Counted from the stretch's first letter, positions 1 to 7,677 are shown. The stretch: 7,739 nt of DNA from Bifidobacteriaceae bacterium NR021 (GCA_003585845.1 NQOP01000001.1:635784-643522), one strand, 5' to 3'. Program-made: numbers and translations. The notes: a model not told the origin generated them from the letters alone.

Positions 1-215
1 AAACGTTGCAAATCTGGTTCAGAATCGCTCACTATAAGCAAGTAATGCTTTCCATGCAGAACATCAACTCTCCATAGTTTTCGGCTTCTTTCATGTTTTT
101 CCCATTCGTCAGGAAAACTTTGCTCAACCCAATTATGGAAAGCTCCTACAGATTTAAGATCTCTCAATGATGAGGGCTTTTTATAATCAATTTCAACTCT
201 GCTTAAATAAGACAT
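1..215 (-). CDS. cas6e: Cas6e (CasE/Cse3) crRNA endoribonuclease, 5' part only
   Basis: This is the N-terminal 71 codons of Cas6e, read by hand from the ATG at 215-213; the frame is open to the left edge, so the C-terminal two thirds or so is missing. Cas6e binds the repeat hairpin of pre-crRNA, cuts on its 3' side and stays on the crRNA as the Cascade head. The protein starts MSYLSRVEID, matching the first ferredoxin-like strand of the family (YLSKV in E. coli CasE). It continues with LRDLKSVGAFHNWVEQSFP and then WRVDVLHGKHYLLIVSDSEPDL. His27 in GAFHNW falls where the family's catalytic histidine sits, so an active enzyme is expected. The ATG follows the cas5e TAA directly (TAAATG), and GGAG six bases before it, inside cas5e, is the likely ribosome binding site. 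This points to translational coupling. Identity is secure from sequence plus position; the missing C-terminus cannot be judged. Confidence 0.93.
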   Translation of the reverse strand, partial: MSYLSRVEIDYKKPSSLRDLKSVGAFHNWVEQSFPDEWEKHERSRKLWRVDVLHGKHYLLIVSDSEPDLQR

Positions 216-1091
216 TTAAGACTCCAATCCAGAAAAAGCATCATGCTCAGCAATAAAATCTCCAATAGATTTCACATGCTTACTATCTGATGAAATACCT
301 TCCGAATCCGAATTATTGTGTAGAATTCTCTTAGTAGGTATTTCCATTTTTGACTCGTAACGGAATCCGAATTTTCTTTCCTTGTTAGAGAAAGAATTAA
401 CGAAATCCTTGCGCAATCTGCGAACTGATCCATGAATTCTATAAGTACTAGTATCGTCTTTAACTAATTCTGCTGCAGCTTTATCCACTAAATCAGAATC
501 AGCGTATAAGGATATAAATACTTCATCGCATGATTCATTAGAAGACTCTGGTGCTTCAGATTGTCTAGAAGTATTAAATCTTTTTTTAGACCACTTGTTT
601 GCAAGCCACTCATGTGTTAATAAAGCATGAATTACTCCACAATCTTCTACTCCTAGAATAAAGTCAGCAGTAGGAGGCAATGATCTTCTGCCTAAACTAG
701 ATTGAAAATATGGCGAGCGCAACGCATCGTTAATACTGTAAATAAGTTGCTCATTATCGGATCCTATTGCAACTAGGAATATGGCATCTTCTAAATAGTA
801 ACGATTCGTAACGTAATTCTTTTCAAAATCACCGTTAGGCTTATATTTTGCAGCAATATGATAGTCTCTAAGCAAATTTCCTTGCTGATCTATTCGTACT
901 GCAAAATCTAAATCATTAAGCTTTGCAATCTCTTCATCGCAATCTGCGCTTCTTTTATATCCAAAAGCTGCAGCAATCATGCCTACTACTGCACTTTTAG
1001 ATGGATAGTAGTCTGTGTGACGAGTCTCAAAATGCGAATCTGTACCCCATGATTGCAACGGTCCAGAAAACTTCAGTAATAAACTTTTCAT
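216..1091 (-). CDS. cas5e: Cas5e (CasD), Cascade subunit
   Basis: Cas5e caps the 5' handle of the crRNA in Cascade and contacts Cse1. The 291-residue product starts MKSLLLKFSGPLQSWG, the family N-terminus with the GPLQSWG turn at residues 10-16. It is followed by RHTDYYPSKSAVVGMIAAAFG (about 24-44), matching the conserved R-P-T/S-K-S-x-x-x-G segment. LGRRSLPP at 133-140 is the second family signature. It is longer than E. coli CasD (about 224 residues). The extra length appears to be a Ser/Glu-rich loop around 175-190 and a hydrophilic C-terminal tail after about 255. The ATG is preceded by AGGAAG with only 3 nt of spacing (5 nt from AGGA). The gene lies 58 nt after cas7e, and its TAA abuts the cas6e ATG. 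No frameshift or missing motif is visible. The type I-E assignment rests on both the motifs and the neighbours. Confidence 0.96.
   Translation of the reverse strand: MKSLLLKFSGPLQSWGTDSHFETRHTDYYPSKSAVVGMIAAAFGYKRSADCDEEIAKLNDLDFAVRIDQQGNLLRDYHIAAKYKPNGDFEKNYVTNRYYLEDAIFLVAIGSDNEQLIYSINDALRSPYFQSSLGRRSLPPTADFILGVEDCGVIHALLTHEWLANKWSKKRFNTSRQSEAPESSNESCDEVFISLYADSDLVDKAAAELVKDDTSTYRIHGSVRRLRKDFVNSFSNKERKFGFRYESKMEIPTKRILHNNSDSEGISSDSKHVKSIGDFIAEHDAFSGLES
222..225 (-). promoter_or_regulatory. Ribosome binding site of cas6e inside cas5e
   Basis: GGAG (minus strand) lies in the last codons of cas5e, six bases before the cas6e ATG. The stop and start codons are directly adjacent (TAAATG), so ribosomes finishing cas5e can re-initiate. 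This fixes the cas6e start and suggests coupled production of the two subunits. Confidence 0.6.
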
Positions 1092-1149
1092 AAGCTTCCT
1101 AACTCTTAAACACTAAATATCAACTAATAAGTGTTATTCATTAAGGAAT

Positions 1150-2238
1150 TTACTGAAGAAATTCGGATACTTTAGAAGAAAAGTCATCCAATAATTGCTG
1201 CATATTTTGCTCTTCCACTCCTAATTTAATTTCCTCATTTGAAGAATTCATTGTTACATAGAATGATGCAAGTGGCTTATGGACGAATTTTTGAACTTTT
1301 TCGTATTCTTGAGATAGCTTTTCTATAGACTTTGAAACATATCCGTCCTTAGATTTTACTGGATCTTCAAATGCACTAACTAAGTTCACTGGCCTATCAT
1401 CTCTTAAAGTTACTACCAGCATTTGTGGCAAAGTTTGATTAGCAAAAGTATTTACTTTGCCAGTAGGCATTGCATTAGCAAAAGCTTCAATAAAAAGTCT
1501 AAGAGCATTAATTGTAGATTCTTTGTTATCGCTCAACTGATGGCTAAACTCATGTACTGCCACATTTGCATAACGATACAGCGTTGAAGAATTATATTCT
1601 ATTGTTCCAAGCATTCCAGCTCCAGCATTATCCTCAGTAGACAAGTCATCAACAGCAGTATAGTAATCAAATTCAGCACGAACAGCGTGAGTGGAAATTG
1701 CGTGAGCAACTTGCGAAGAAGCGTCCTCATTAAGCGATGGATCATCTGCAAGCATGCGACCGAATAACGCAATATCAATAGGTGGATTATCTTTCAAGAT
1801 TTCTTGCAGTTGCTTCTTGTCAGTAAGATTGTTGATTGCTGCTTGCGCTAGAGAATTTGCTTGAGTCTCTCCTAAGAAGAATAAAGCTTTTGCTGTAGGA
1901 ACTGTTTCTCCCTTATCTGTTTTAGTCTTAACGCCAGCAGTATTTAACACTTTATCTGCTAAATCTAATGCTTCTTGTTCAGATAATTCTGGTTTTAACG
2001 CAATGATTTTATCGGCAACGTATTTAACAATGTTTTTGCTTCGTATTCCAACATTAGATTCTCCGCTGTGTTCTTTGAAGTATTCACGCATTGAGTGCTT
2101 CCAGCATTGAGAACTTACTCTGGTTCTAGTTACACCGCCATATTGAGCAGTCTTTGGACTGCCCGCATCATCGCGATTAATATTGCATGGTGGAACGGTT
2201 TGGATTGCTTGAATATCTAAGAATAAGTGAGCGTTCAT
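1150..2238 (-). CDS. cas7e: Cas7e (CasC/Cse4), Cascade backbone subunit
   Basis: Cas7e polymerises (six copies in the known E. coli complex) along the crRNA and forms the Cascade backbone that displays the guide. The 362-residue product has the family N-terminus: an RRM-type first strand (HLFLDIQAIQTVPP), then CNINRDD at 18-24 and GGVTRTRVSSQCWKHSMRE at 34-52. These match the NRDD and RxRISSQxxKxAMR segments of CasC. Further family segments are IDIALFGRMLA (154-164), QVAHAISTHAV (176-186), MLGTIEYNSSTLYRYANV (209-226) and AMPTGKVNTFANQ (256-268). The length is normal for the family. The start is supported by AGAAAGG seven bases upstream. The preceding gap to cse2 is 96 nt, the longest inside the operon; it is AT-rich and holds no recognisable hairpin terminator, so co-transcription is likely. 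Downstream there are 58 nt before cas5e. Confidence 0.97.
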   Translation of the reverse strand: MNAHLFLDIQAIQTVPPCNINRDDAGSPKTAQYGGVTRTRVSSQCWKHSMREYFKEHSGESNVGIRSKNIVKYVADKIIALKPELSEQEALDLADKVLNTAGVKTKTDKGETVPTAKALFFLGETQANSLAQAAINNLTDKKQLQEILKDNPPIDIALFGRMLADDPSLNEDASSQVAHAISTHAVRAEFDYYTAVDDLSTEDNAGAGMLGTIEYNSSTLYRYANVAVHEFSHQLSDNKESTINALRLFIEAFANAMPTGKVNTFANQTLPQMLVVTLRDDRPVNLVSAFEDPVKSKDGYVSKSIEKLSQEYEKVQKFVHKPLASFYVTMNSSNEEIKLGVEEQNMQQLLDDFSSKVSEFLQ

Positions 2239-2334
2239 GATTTTACCTTTCTAAGTTTTAGTTAATTTTTTGATAACGCTGTTTTTGAAATATGTAATTT
2301 TTAAAATATATGATGTTGCTAAAAGTTATTGCTA

Positions 2335-2946
2335 CTAGCTGAAGCGATAGTATTCTTGTGCCCAAGAAAGTCTTACTTTTTCTGAATCTTCAAACTGAAG
2401 CAAATATAAATCGCACGCAAGTTTAGAATAATCAATCGCTTGTTGATTTTCTTTTGTTCTGCTTTTTAGCAATCGGACTAATTGACGAAGATAGTAGTAA
2501 AAACTCTCATAATCGCTTGCAGTAATCATAACACTAAAGCGCCTATCCATAGCTCCACGTACGCCTTCATCACTTCTTAGTGCTCTTAAAGCTGTTCCCA
2601 TATTGTTATAAGATTTTTCATTTTCTAAATCTTCAGATTTGTTCAAACCTTTATAACTTGATTTTTCTACACCACCTTGTTCATACAACGCGTATATTTG
2701 CAAAGTGTTTATAACAGCTCGCAATTGGTAGCTAACTTCACCATATTTATTGATGAAGCTTTCCGGAACATTGCTTAATATCCATGGCCATATTCCTACT
2801 GACTGACTTAATGGCTTACCAATTGTGTGGCGTAGTTGAGCAAGCATAGCTCGTCTCGATGCAATATCTGAGCTGTTCAAAAATTGATTTATGATTTTGC
2901 TAACAGCGCTTGATACTTCAACAGATTTGCTTTTATTTTCAGCCAT
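2335..2946 (-). CDS. cse2: Cse2 (CasB), Cascade small subunit
   Basis: Cse2 is the mostly helical small subunit, a dimer on the Cascade belly that holds the displaced DNA strand and stabilises the R-loop. The 203-residue product has the family layout. LAQLRHTIGKPLSQSVGIWPWI (35-56) is the first conserved arginine-containing helix and turn. MDRRFSVMITASDYESFYYYLRQLVRLLKS (133-162) corresponds to the RRF...L...LR.L...L core. IDYSKLACDLYLLQ followed by VRLSWAQEYYRF (171-202) is the typical W-A-x-x-Y/F C-terminus. It is somewhat longer than E. coli CasB (about 160 residues), with the excess in a polar Lys/Glu/Asn stretch around 94-115 and the N-terminus. The start has the strongest Shine-Dalgarno of the window, AAAGGAGG, 5 nt before the ATG. 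The gene sits 22 nt after cse1, the standard type I-E position. Confidence 0.95.
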   Translation of the reverse strand: MAENKSKSVEVSSAVSKIINQFLNSSDIASRRAMLAQLRHTIGKPLSQSVGIWPWILSNVPESFINKYGEVSYQLRAVINTLQIYALYEQGGVEKSSYKGLNKSEDLENEKSYNNMGTALRALRSDEGVRGAMDRRFSVMITASDYESFYYYLRQLVRLLKSRTKENQQAIDYSKLACDLYLLQFEDSEKVRLSWAQEYYRFS

Positions 2947-2968
2947 AATAGCCTCCTTTCTATGTCTT

Positions 2969-4639
2969 TTATTTTCCTGATAATTTTTTTAATCGACTAG
3001 TAAAAATGTTGTAAGCTGTAACTATATTTTTTGTAGATTCTTTCTCGCTTTGATCAGATGGTCTACCTGTAAAATCACGTAACGTCGCATTTTCTAACAT
3101 TCCTTTTGCTTCATTGATGAGTATGTTATGCAAAGTATTTCTCCATTGAGTACAACGTTCATTCATTGAATCTTTTGGTTTAATATTTGCTAACCATTCT
3201 CTAAACGGTTTGTCAACTAAGAAATAAACCTGACTAATATGCTTAGCGGAATATTTAGTTGCATCATCTTTATTTCTATTGCGTATTTCACATATGTCTA
3301 GAAGAAATTGCTTGTAAATAAATCCTATGGCAGATCTTGTATACTCAACTTCGTTGTTAATTCTGTATACCCATCCATCGTCAGAATTATCAGTTACTAC
3401 GACTTCATCAATATACAGAGTATCGCATATTTCATCTGTAGGAACCCAAGATGTAGCATTACCATCATCTTTCATACTTACAGCTTGCAGTGAAATAGAA
3501 GAACCAGCAATATCATGTTTAATTTCGTTCAGCCATTCCATAATTCCTGGTTTGTGATTTTTTACACTCCCATCATATAATTCTTGCGATGTAAGGAGTC
3601 CAAATGATCTCCACATAGCTTCTTCTGTTCTATGCTTCCTTGGAGTGTGTTTATCCTTGTTTTCACCTTCCTTGTTATACTGCCATACTGTCATTGGTTC
3701 AATAAAAGCATTTTTATGATTAATATCAGGAAGTTTCACTATAGAAACCGATATTGGCTTTTCAACACTAATATCAGGATTTATATATATTGCCCTGCTC
3801 CAGCGAGTGTAAAGCTGGGAAATATTGTCAATAAATGTATCGTAAAACGAATTTTCAATATTTTCTGTTCCTGAATATTCCCAACATGGCTTTTGTTTTT
3901 TCTCAGGAGATTGCATTTCGCTAACAAGTACACAGTTGAGCATAAGAGTTTCAAATAGGTTTTCTCCTTCTATGTAAATGCCACCAAGGTCAAAAAGCCA
4001 ACCTTTAGAAGCTTTATATTTTTCCGTACCAAACATAGTCTTATCTGCTAATCCAGCGTATGACTGTAAGGTAATAATCCATCTTGCTAATTGTGGTTCA
4101 GTAAGTGACGATTTGTTGTTATCAACATTATCTTTTGGAGAAAATACAGCTATTTTATTGTTACTTTCAGAAATCAATCGATTTATATTTTTACCTGATA
4201 TCTCACTAGGAGATTTACCGCCAAGCTTTTTACTATCGATATCCTGTTTAAGTACTTGGAAAAATGGATATTTGTCATCAAAAAGGTAGAAATGATCATG
4301 CCATTGTTCTAAATATTTGAAAACTGCATTTGGAAACTTTTTTGAATTCCAAACTTCGCGCCAAATATCCATTGTTTCTTCATTGAAATCATCTTCAGTA
4401 TCTTCACCTGAATCAAATTCACGAGAATTTCCCTGAATATCGTACCTAGAAAAAACAGTATGAAGCGCAGCAAGCAAAACACGAAGCAATGCAAAGTCCT
4501 GAGTTTTCATATCGCCAGCAAGAGCTTTATATTCAGATGCATGCTTAAACGCATCTGTCATTGATACGAGCTTATTGTGGCCTTTTTCGTCTACAATGAC
4601 GGAAATCCAAGGCTCATCTAGTAGATTAAACCTGCTCAC
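2969..4639 (-). CDS. cse1: Cse1 (CasA/Cas8e), Cascade large subunit, GTG start
   Basis: Cse1 is the large Cascade subunit that reads the PAM, starts DNA unwinding and recruits Cas3. I place the start at GTG 4639-4637, giving 556 residues beginning (M)SRFNLLDEPWISV, the signature Cse1 N-terminus. A GAAAGGA ribosome binding site lies 8 nt upstream, and cas3 ends only 4 nt before it. The frame is open up to an ATG at 4744, but the extra 35 residues (MKITFANYRN...) are basic, unlike the family, and would overlap cas3 by about 100 nt. Internal landmarks include YPFFQVLKQD, the counterpart of HPFMQ in E. coli CasA. There is also GWLFDLGGIYIEGENLFETLMLNCVLV, the counterpart of the segment preceding the family's LLNVL helix. 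A C-terminal helical region ends in the SRLKKL segment. No CxxC pair is visible, so the cysteine cluster of E. coli CasA seems absent, as in some other family members. It is a fast-diverging family, so internal residue assignments are approximate. Confidence 0.95.
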   Translation of the reverse strand: MSRFNLLDEPWISVIVDEKGHNKLVSMTDAFKHASEYKALAGDMKTQDFALLRVLLAALHTVFSRYDIQGNSREFDSGEDTEDDFNEETMDIWREVWNSKKFPNAVFKYLEQWHDHFYLFDDKYPFFQVLKQDIDSKKLGGKSPSEISGKNINRLISESNNKIAVFSPKDNVDNNKSSLTEPQLARWIITLQSYAGLADKTMFGTEKYKASKGWLFDLGGIYIEGENLFETLMLNCVLVSEMQSPEKKQKPCWEYSGTENIENSFYDTFIDNISQLYTRWSRAIYINPDISVEKPISVSIVKLPDINHKNAFIEPMTVWQYNKEGENKDKHTPRKHRTEEAMWRSFGLLTSQELYDGSVKNHKPGIMEWLNEIKHDIAGSSISLQAVSMKDDGNATSWVPTDEICDTLYIDEVVVTDNSDDGWVYRINNEVEYTRSAIGFIYKQFLLDICEIRNRNKDDATKYSAKHISQVYFLVDKPFREWLANIKPKDSMNERCTQWRNTLHNILINEAKGMLENATLRDFTGRPSDQSEKESTKNIVTAYNIFTSRLKKLSGK

Positions 4640-4643
4640 CTTT

Positions 4644-7481
4644 TTATTCCTTTCTGTCTTCTTCCGAACTCTTAATACATACAATACCACTTTTTTCAGA
4701 ATACACAACTCTATATTTCGATAATTTGCAAATGTTATTTTCATCGAATAGAAGTACCAAAGAACCTCGCAACCAAGGCTGATTATCCCAGTTTTGGAAC
4801 TGTTTTTGATTGCGTATTTTTTCTAACTCTTTAATTGTTTCATCAACACGATTGCTGTTTAATGTAAACATCCACGGCAATCCTACTGTTTCTTGAGCAA
4901 GTTTCATTGCAACTTCTGAATTATCAATATTTTGCGAAATATCTTCACAATCATGGAAAGTTCCATAGCCAGATCCAACTTTTTTCACAGCAATAACTTC
5001 TATAGATTCACCGCTATTACGAACTTGAGCACATGCAAATTCATCAGATTCATTTGTAATTGGATTCTTCAACAAACCGACGATAGATTTTTTGCCGATT
5101 TCTGATTTTGGATTTTCAATTCTATATGTTTTTGCTGAACTTTCATTACTATTTCTGATTGAATCATGTTCTCTTTTTGCAGAAACATACGCATATCTCA
5201 AATCTTCCTGTAACTCTAAAGGATTATCTCCATAAACTATTTGCACTAATCGAGAAATATCTTGAGGCATGTTTATAACATCTGGCAAATAATATTGAGT
5301 TCTCATAAGTAAATATTTGCTGTAAATAGACTCTGAAGCTTTCTCAAATTCATAACGATCACTGGTTCCAAACACATATAAAATTGGTTTTTTAAGAAAA
5401 TCCGGGCGTTCTATCGTATGCCTCTGTAATCTACCAGCACGTTGAAGTAATAAATCTATAGGAGCAAGATCAGTAAACAAAACATCAAAATCAATATCAA
5501 GCGACTGCTCTAATACCTGCGTACCGATAATTATTGCACGAGCAGGTCTATGAGCATTCTTTCCAATCATATTGCAAATTTGTTGTTCTTTTCTAACTCT
5601 ATCTGTAGCAATAAATTGCGAATGAATAACTATAACTTCTTCGTCAGTAAACTCACCAACGCATGCATTATAAATTTCCTGAGATCTTTTAACGGTGTTT
5701 ACTATAATCCCAGCAATACCGCCATTATTTAGCAAGGATTTAAGCTCATTAACAAGTGATTCGTGTAAGTTATCATCTGTTATTTTTCTTACAGAAACAG
5801 ATTTATTCTCACTAGTATCATTTTCAATAAATTTTTGTTTTACACAGTTTTTATCACTGTACGTAATTAAAGGATAATTATTTGTTTCAAAATCAACATT
5901 AGATTTATCGCATTCTCTCCAATTAAATCCAAACAATCCACACATATAGGCTTTTATAAGTTCTTTTCTACGCTTAGCAGGTAAAGTGGCGGAAAGTAAC
6001 ACTACAGGAACACCGTATGCTGCCATCCAAGTAAGAGATTCTTCAAGATACTTATTCATATAAGCGTCATAAGCGTGCACTTCGTCAATAATTACAACTT
6101 TTTTACTTAATCCCAAATGACGAAGCATAAGATGTTTTTGCTTTAACGAAGCTAACAAAAATTGATCTACTGTACCAACAACAAAGTCATCCAACATTGC
6201 GGTTTTTCGTCCAGTAAACCAATCATTAAGTATTACTCCATTATTATTTACATCATTACTACTAGAAGTACTTTCACAACCATCATTCATATTTTGCATT
6301 CCATGCGGCAAATGTGCATAATCTGCATTCAGTTCAGCTTTACCATGAACTAAACGTAAACCAATTTCACCCTGAAAATCACGATTCACGCTTTTAAGCC
6401 AATCCTCAACTCGCTTAAACATTCCGTTAGAAGTTGCTTGAGTAGGAAGACCGAAGAATACTCCGCTTCTTCCGGTTAGATTTGCTAATTGTTCAGCAGC
6501 AATTAAAGAAGCTTCTGTTTTCCCAGATCCCATTGCAGATTCAAGAATAAAAATTCCAGGCTCTTTAGACTGAGAAATAGCATCGCACAACGCTATCTGA
6601 ATATTATTTGGCAAGAAACCAAAACGATGTTTGTATACTTGCGAAACATTACTACAACAATTTAATGATTCCCATACGTCTTTAGAACCATGTTGCAACC
6701 ACTTTTCCCAACCTTTTCTATATCTTTCTTCCTGATTTTCAATCAAATCTTTTTCTATTGAAATAAGTGGAAAATAGTGTTCATTACTAGCAATCCAATC
6801 AGCCATAATTACTAATCCACACAACAAAACTTGTGCTGGCTCACTTATTTCAGGAAGATCATCTACATTAGAAAAATCATTTCTTTCTAAAGCCCAAACC
6901 AAAATATCATTCTGCAATTTTTTCCATAATTTACTATTCTCACTTTCAGTTTCACTTTGATAGTAATGGTCAGAATACGCAGATTCGTTATTTTTATAAA
7001 CAAAATCATTATCTAAAGGCTTACCGTGATGAGCACCAACGATTGCACAAATTCCTTCAGGAACTCCAGCATTAGAAAGAATAGTTTGACCAGTTATAGT
7101 GTGATGGCTACTCGAACAATCTTCTGCCTTAATAATAAAATCATCGATATTTGTAAAACCAACAGTAGCTAACTTATTCTTTAACGCAATATCTAAATCT
7201 TCTGATTTTGAATACGATTTTCGAAACTGAAAAACGGGAGTAGCTTTACCAATATCATGTATGCATCCTAAAAATTGAGATAACTTTTTTGCATCAACAT
7301 GTTTGCTCAATGAGGCTTCAATCAATCTTCGCTGACCATCGCTAAGCCAATGATCCCATAATTGACCAATAACATTTCCAGTATCTTCAAGGTGTTGAGC
7401 AAGAGGAAGCCATTGCATTACTCCATTAACTTCTCTCTTTTTACCCCATAATTCAGGATCAACAACATGATTACAATTCAT
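4644..7481 (-). CDS. cas3: Cas3 HD nuclease-helicase
   Basis: Cas3 is the effector nuclease-helicase recruited by target-bound Cascade; it nicks and unwinds DNA in the 3'-5' direction. The 945 residues form a single HD-plus-helicase fusion. The N-terminal HD domain shows ELWGKK..., His30 (AQHLEDTG), His75-Asp76 (GCIHDIGKA), His126-His127 (SSSHHTITG), His151-His152 (GAHHGK) and ADWIAS (Asp228). The SF2 core shows Walker A SAMGSGKT (315-322), the DEVH box (466-469, IIDEVHAYD), SAT (497-499), a VNTVKRSQE segment, GTQVLEQSLDIDFD (653-666) and motif VI QRAGRLQRH (680-688). A C-terminal domain follows from about 780 to the end. All metal- and ATP-binding motifs appear present, so an active enzyme is expected. 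E. coli Cas3 has 888 residues; some extra length lies in a Ser/Asn-rich loop near 400-416. The ATG has GGGAAG 8 nt upstream. It is the first gene of the operon and stops 4 nt before cse1. Confidence 0.98.
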   Translation of the reverse strand: MNCNHVVDPELWGKKREVNGVMQWLPLAQHLEDTGNVIGQLWDHWLSDGQRRLIEASLSKHVDAKKLSQFLGCIHDIGKATPVFQFRKSYSKSEDLDIALKNKLATVGFTNIDDFIIKAEDCSSSHHTITGQTILSNAGVPEGICAIVGAHHGKPLDNDFVYKNNESAYSDHYYQSETESENSKLWKKLQNDILVWALERNDFSNVDDLPEISEPAQVLLCGLVIMADWIASNEHYFPLISIEKDLIENQEERYRKGWEKWLQHGSKDVWESLNCCSNVSQVYKHRFGFLPNNIQIALCDAISQSKEPGIFILESAMGSGKTEASLIAAEQLANLTGRSGVFFGLPTQATSNGMFKRVEDWLKSVNRDFQGEIGLRLVHGKAELNADYAHLPHGMQNMNDGCESTSSSNDVNNNGVILNDWFTGRKTAMLDDFVVGTVDQFLLASLKQKHLMLRHLGLSKKVVIIDEVHAYDAYMNKYLEESLTWMAAYGVPVVLLSATLPAKRRKELIKAYMCGLFGFNWRECDKSNVDFETNNYPLITYSDKNCVKQKFIENDTSENKSVSVRKITDDNLHESLVNELKSLLNNGGIAGIIVNTVKRSQEIYNACVGEFTDEEVIVIHSQFIATDRVRKEQQICNMIGKNAHRPARAIIIGTQVLEQSLDIDFDVLFTDLAPIDLLLQRAGRLQRHTIERPDFLKKPILYVFGTSDRYEFEKASESIYSKYLLMRTQYYLPDVINMPQDISRLVQIVYGDNPLELQEDLRYAYVSAKREHDSIRNSNESSAKTYRIENPKSEIGKKSIVGLLKNPITNESDEFACAQVRNSGESIEVIAVKKVGSGYGTFHDCEDISQNIDNSEVAMKLAQETVGLPWMFTLNSNRVDETIKELEKIRNQKQFQNWDNQPWLRGSLVLLFDENNICKLSKYRVVYSEKSGIVCIKSSEEDRKE
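4648..4654 (-). promoter_or_regulatory. Ribosome binding site that fixes the cse1 GTG start
   Basis: GAAAGGA on the minus strand lies 8 nt before GTG 4639-4637, straddling the last codons of cas3. It is the reason to prefer the GTG over the ATG at 4744, along with the conserved NLLDEPWI sequence that begins a few codons later. Confidence 0.75.
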
Positions 7482-7489
7482 GATTACGT

Positions 7490-7495
7490 CTTCCC
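7490..7495 (-). promoter_or_regulatory. Ribosome binding site of cas3
   Basis: GGGAAG on the minus strand lies 8 nt before the cas3 ATG at 7481-7479. It supports this start, which also keeps the family-typical ELWGKK...WLPLAQHLEDTG N-terminus. Confidence 0.6.
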
Positions 7496-7518
7496 ATTTT
7501 TCCTAATCCACAATGATT

Positions 7519-7545
7519 ATTAAATAATGGCAAATATACTCTCAA
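7519..7545 (-). promoter_or_regulatory. Candidate promoter of the cas operon
   Basis: On the minus strand, TTGAGA (7545-7540, 5 of 6 matches to TTGACA) and TTTAAT (7524-7519, 5 of 6 matches to TATAAT) are separated by 15 nt, shorter than the preferred 17. They sit about 40 nt before the cas3 start in an AT-rich stretch. A TAATAA lies at 17-nt spacing but matches the consensus poorly. The region must hold the operon promoter if cas3 is the first gene, but the exact boxes are uncertain. Confidence 0.3.
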
Positions 7546-7591
7546 TAAGAGCTTTAAGAAAGATTGTGTTGCATATTTATTACTAAACTAG

Positions 7592-7628
7592 TTGAGCTTC
7601 AAACGTATTGCATGCATTTGAAGCTCAA
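7592..7628. repeat. Perfect 12-bp inverted repeat, two TTGA-N3-TCAA dyads
   Basis: The arms TTGAGCTTCAAA (7592-7603) and TTTGAAGCTCAA (7617-7628) are perfect reverse complements around a 13-nt centre that contains the palindrome TGCATGCA (7609-7616). Each arm is itself a dyad, TTGA-GCT-TCAA and TTGA-AGC-TCAA, with centres 26 bp apart. It lies between the CRISPR repeat and cas3, upstream of the candidate promoter. Neither flank has a clear T-run, so a regulator binding site or an RNA stem is at least as likely as a factor-independent terminator. The function is not known from sequence. Confidence 0.7.
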
Positions 7629-7636
7629 ATAATTGC

Positions 7637-7650
7637 CTCGCCAATGCGAG
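7637..7650. repeat. Small hairpin resembling the CRISPR repeat core
   Basis: CTCGC-CAAT-GCGAG forms a 5-bp stem with a 4-nt loop, the same geometry as CCCGC-GTAT-GCGGG in the repeat at 7678-7705. Both are followed by AAA. The second stem pair is T-A instead of C-G, so the change keeps pairing. The spacing between the two cores is 49 nt rather than the expected 61, and similarity stops outside the core. It may be a decayed repeat or chance. Confidence 0.35.
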
Positions 7651-7677
7651 AAAGACGATAGAACACGAAACATAGAA

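Noticed and set aside
1109..1135. AACACT...AGTGTT inverted repeat between cas7e and cas5e
   Set aside because: It has only 6 bp of stem with a 15-nt loop and no T-run in the direction of transcription. This is expected by chance in AT-rich DNA.
3308..4289. Several short open frames on the plus strand opposite cse1
   Set aside because: They are antisense to a well-supported gene, have no family resemblance and no convincing ribosome binding site, and mutually overlap. They are by-products of AT-rich codon use.
4640..4744. A 35-residue N-terminal extension of Cse1
   Set aside because: It overlaps the cas3 C-terminus, is not like family N-termini, and the GTG at 4639 has a well-placed ribosome binding site.
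5550..6353. Short plus-strand open frames opposite cas3
   Set aside because: They lie entirely antisense to the helicase coding region, are about 60 codons each and have low-complexity translations typical of chance frames.
2969..7481. A new or hybrid defence system
   Set aside because: All genes match type I-E Cascade and Cas3 in order, length class and motifs. No extra gene or foreign domain is inserted between them.
7592..7628. Factor-independent terminator
   Set aside because: The stem is long, but the loop is 13 nt, the stem is only moderately GC-rich, and no T-tract follows on either strand.
7482..7677. CRISPR leader for an array transcribed on the plus strand
   Set aside because: The GTGATCC end and hairpin polarity of the repeat put crRNA sense on the minus strand, so the leader should lie on the other side, outside the window.
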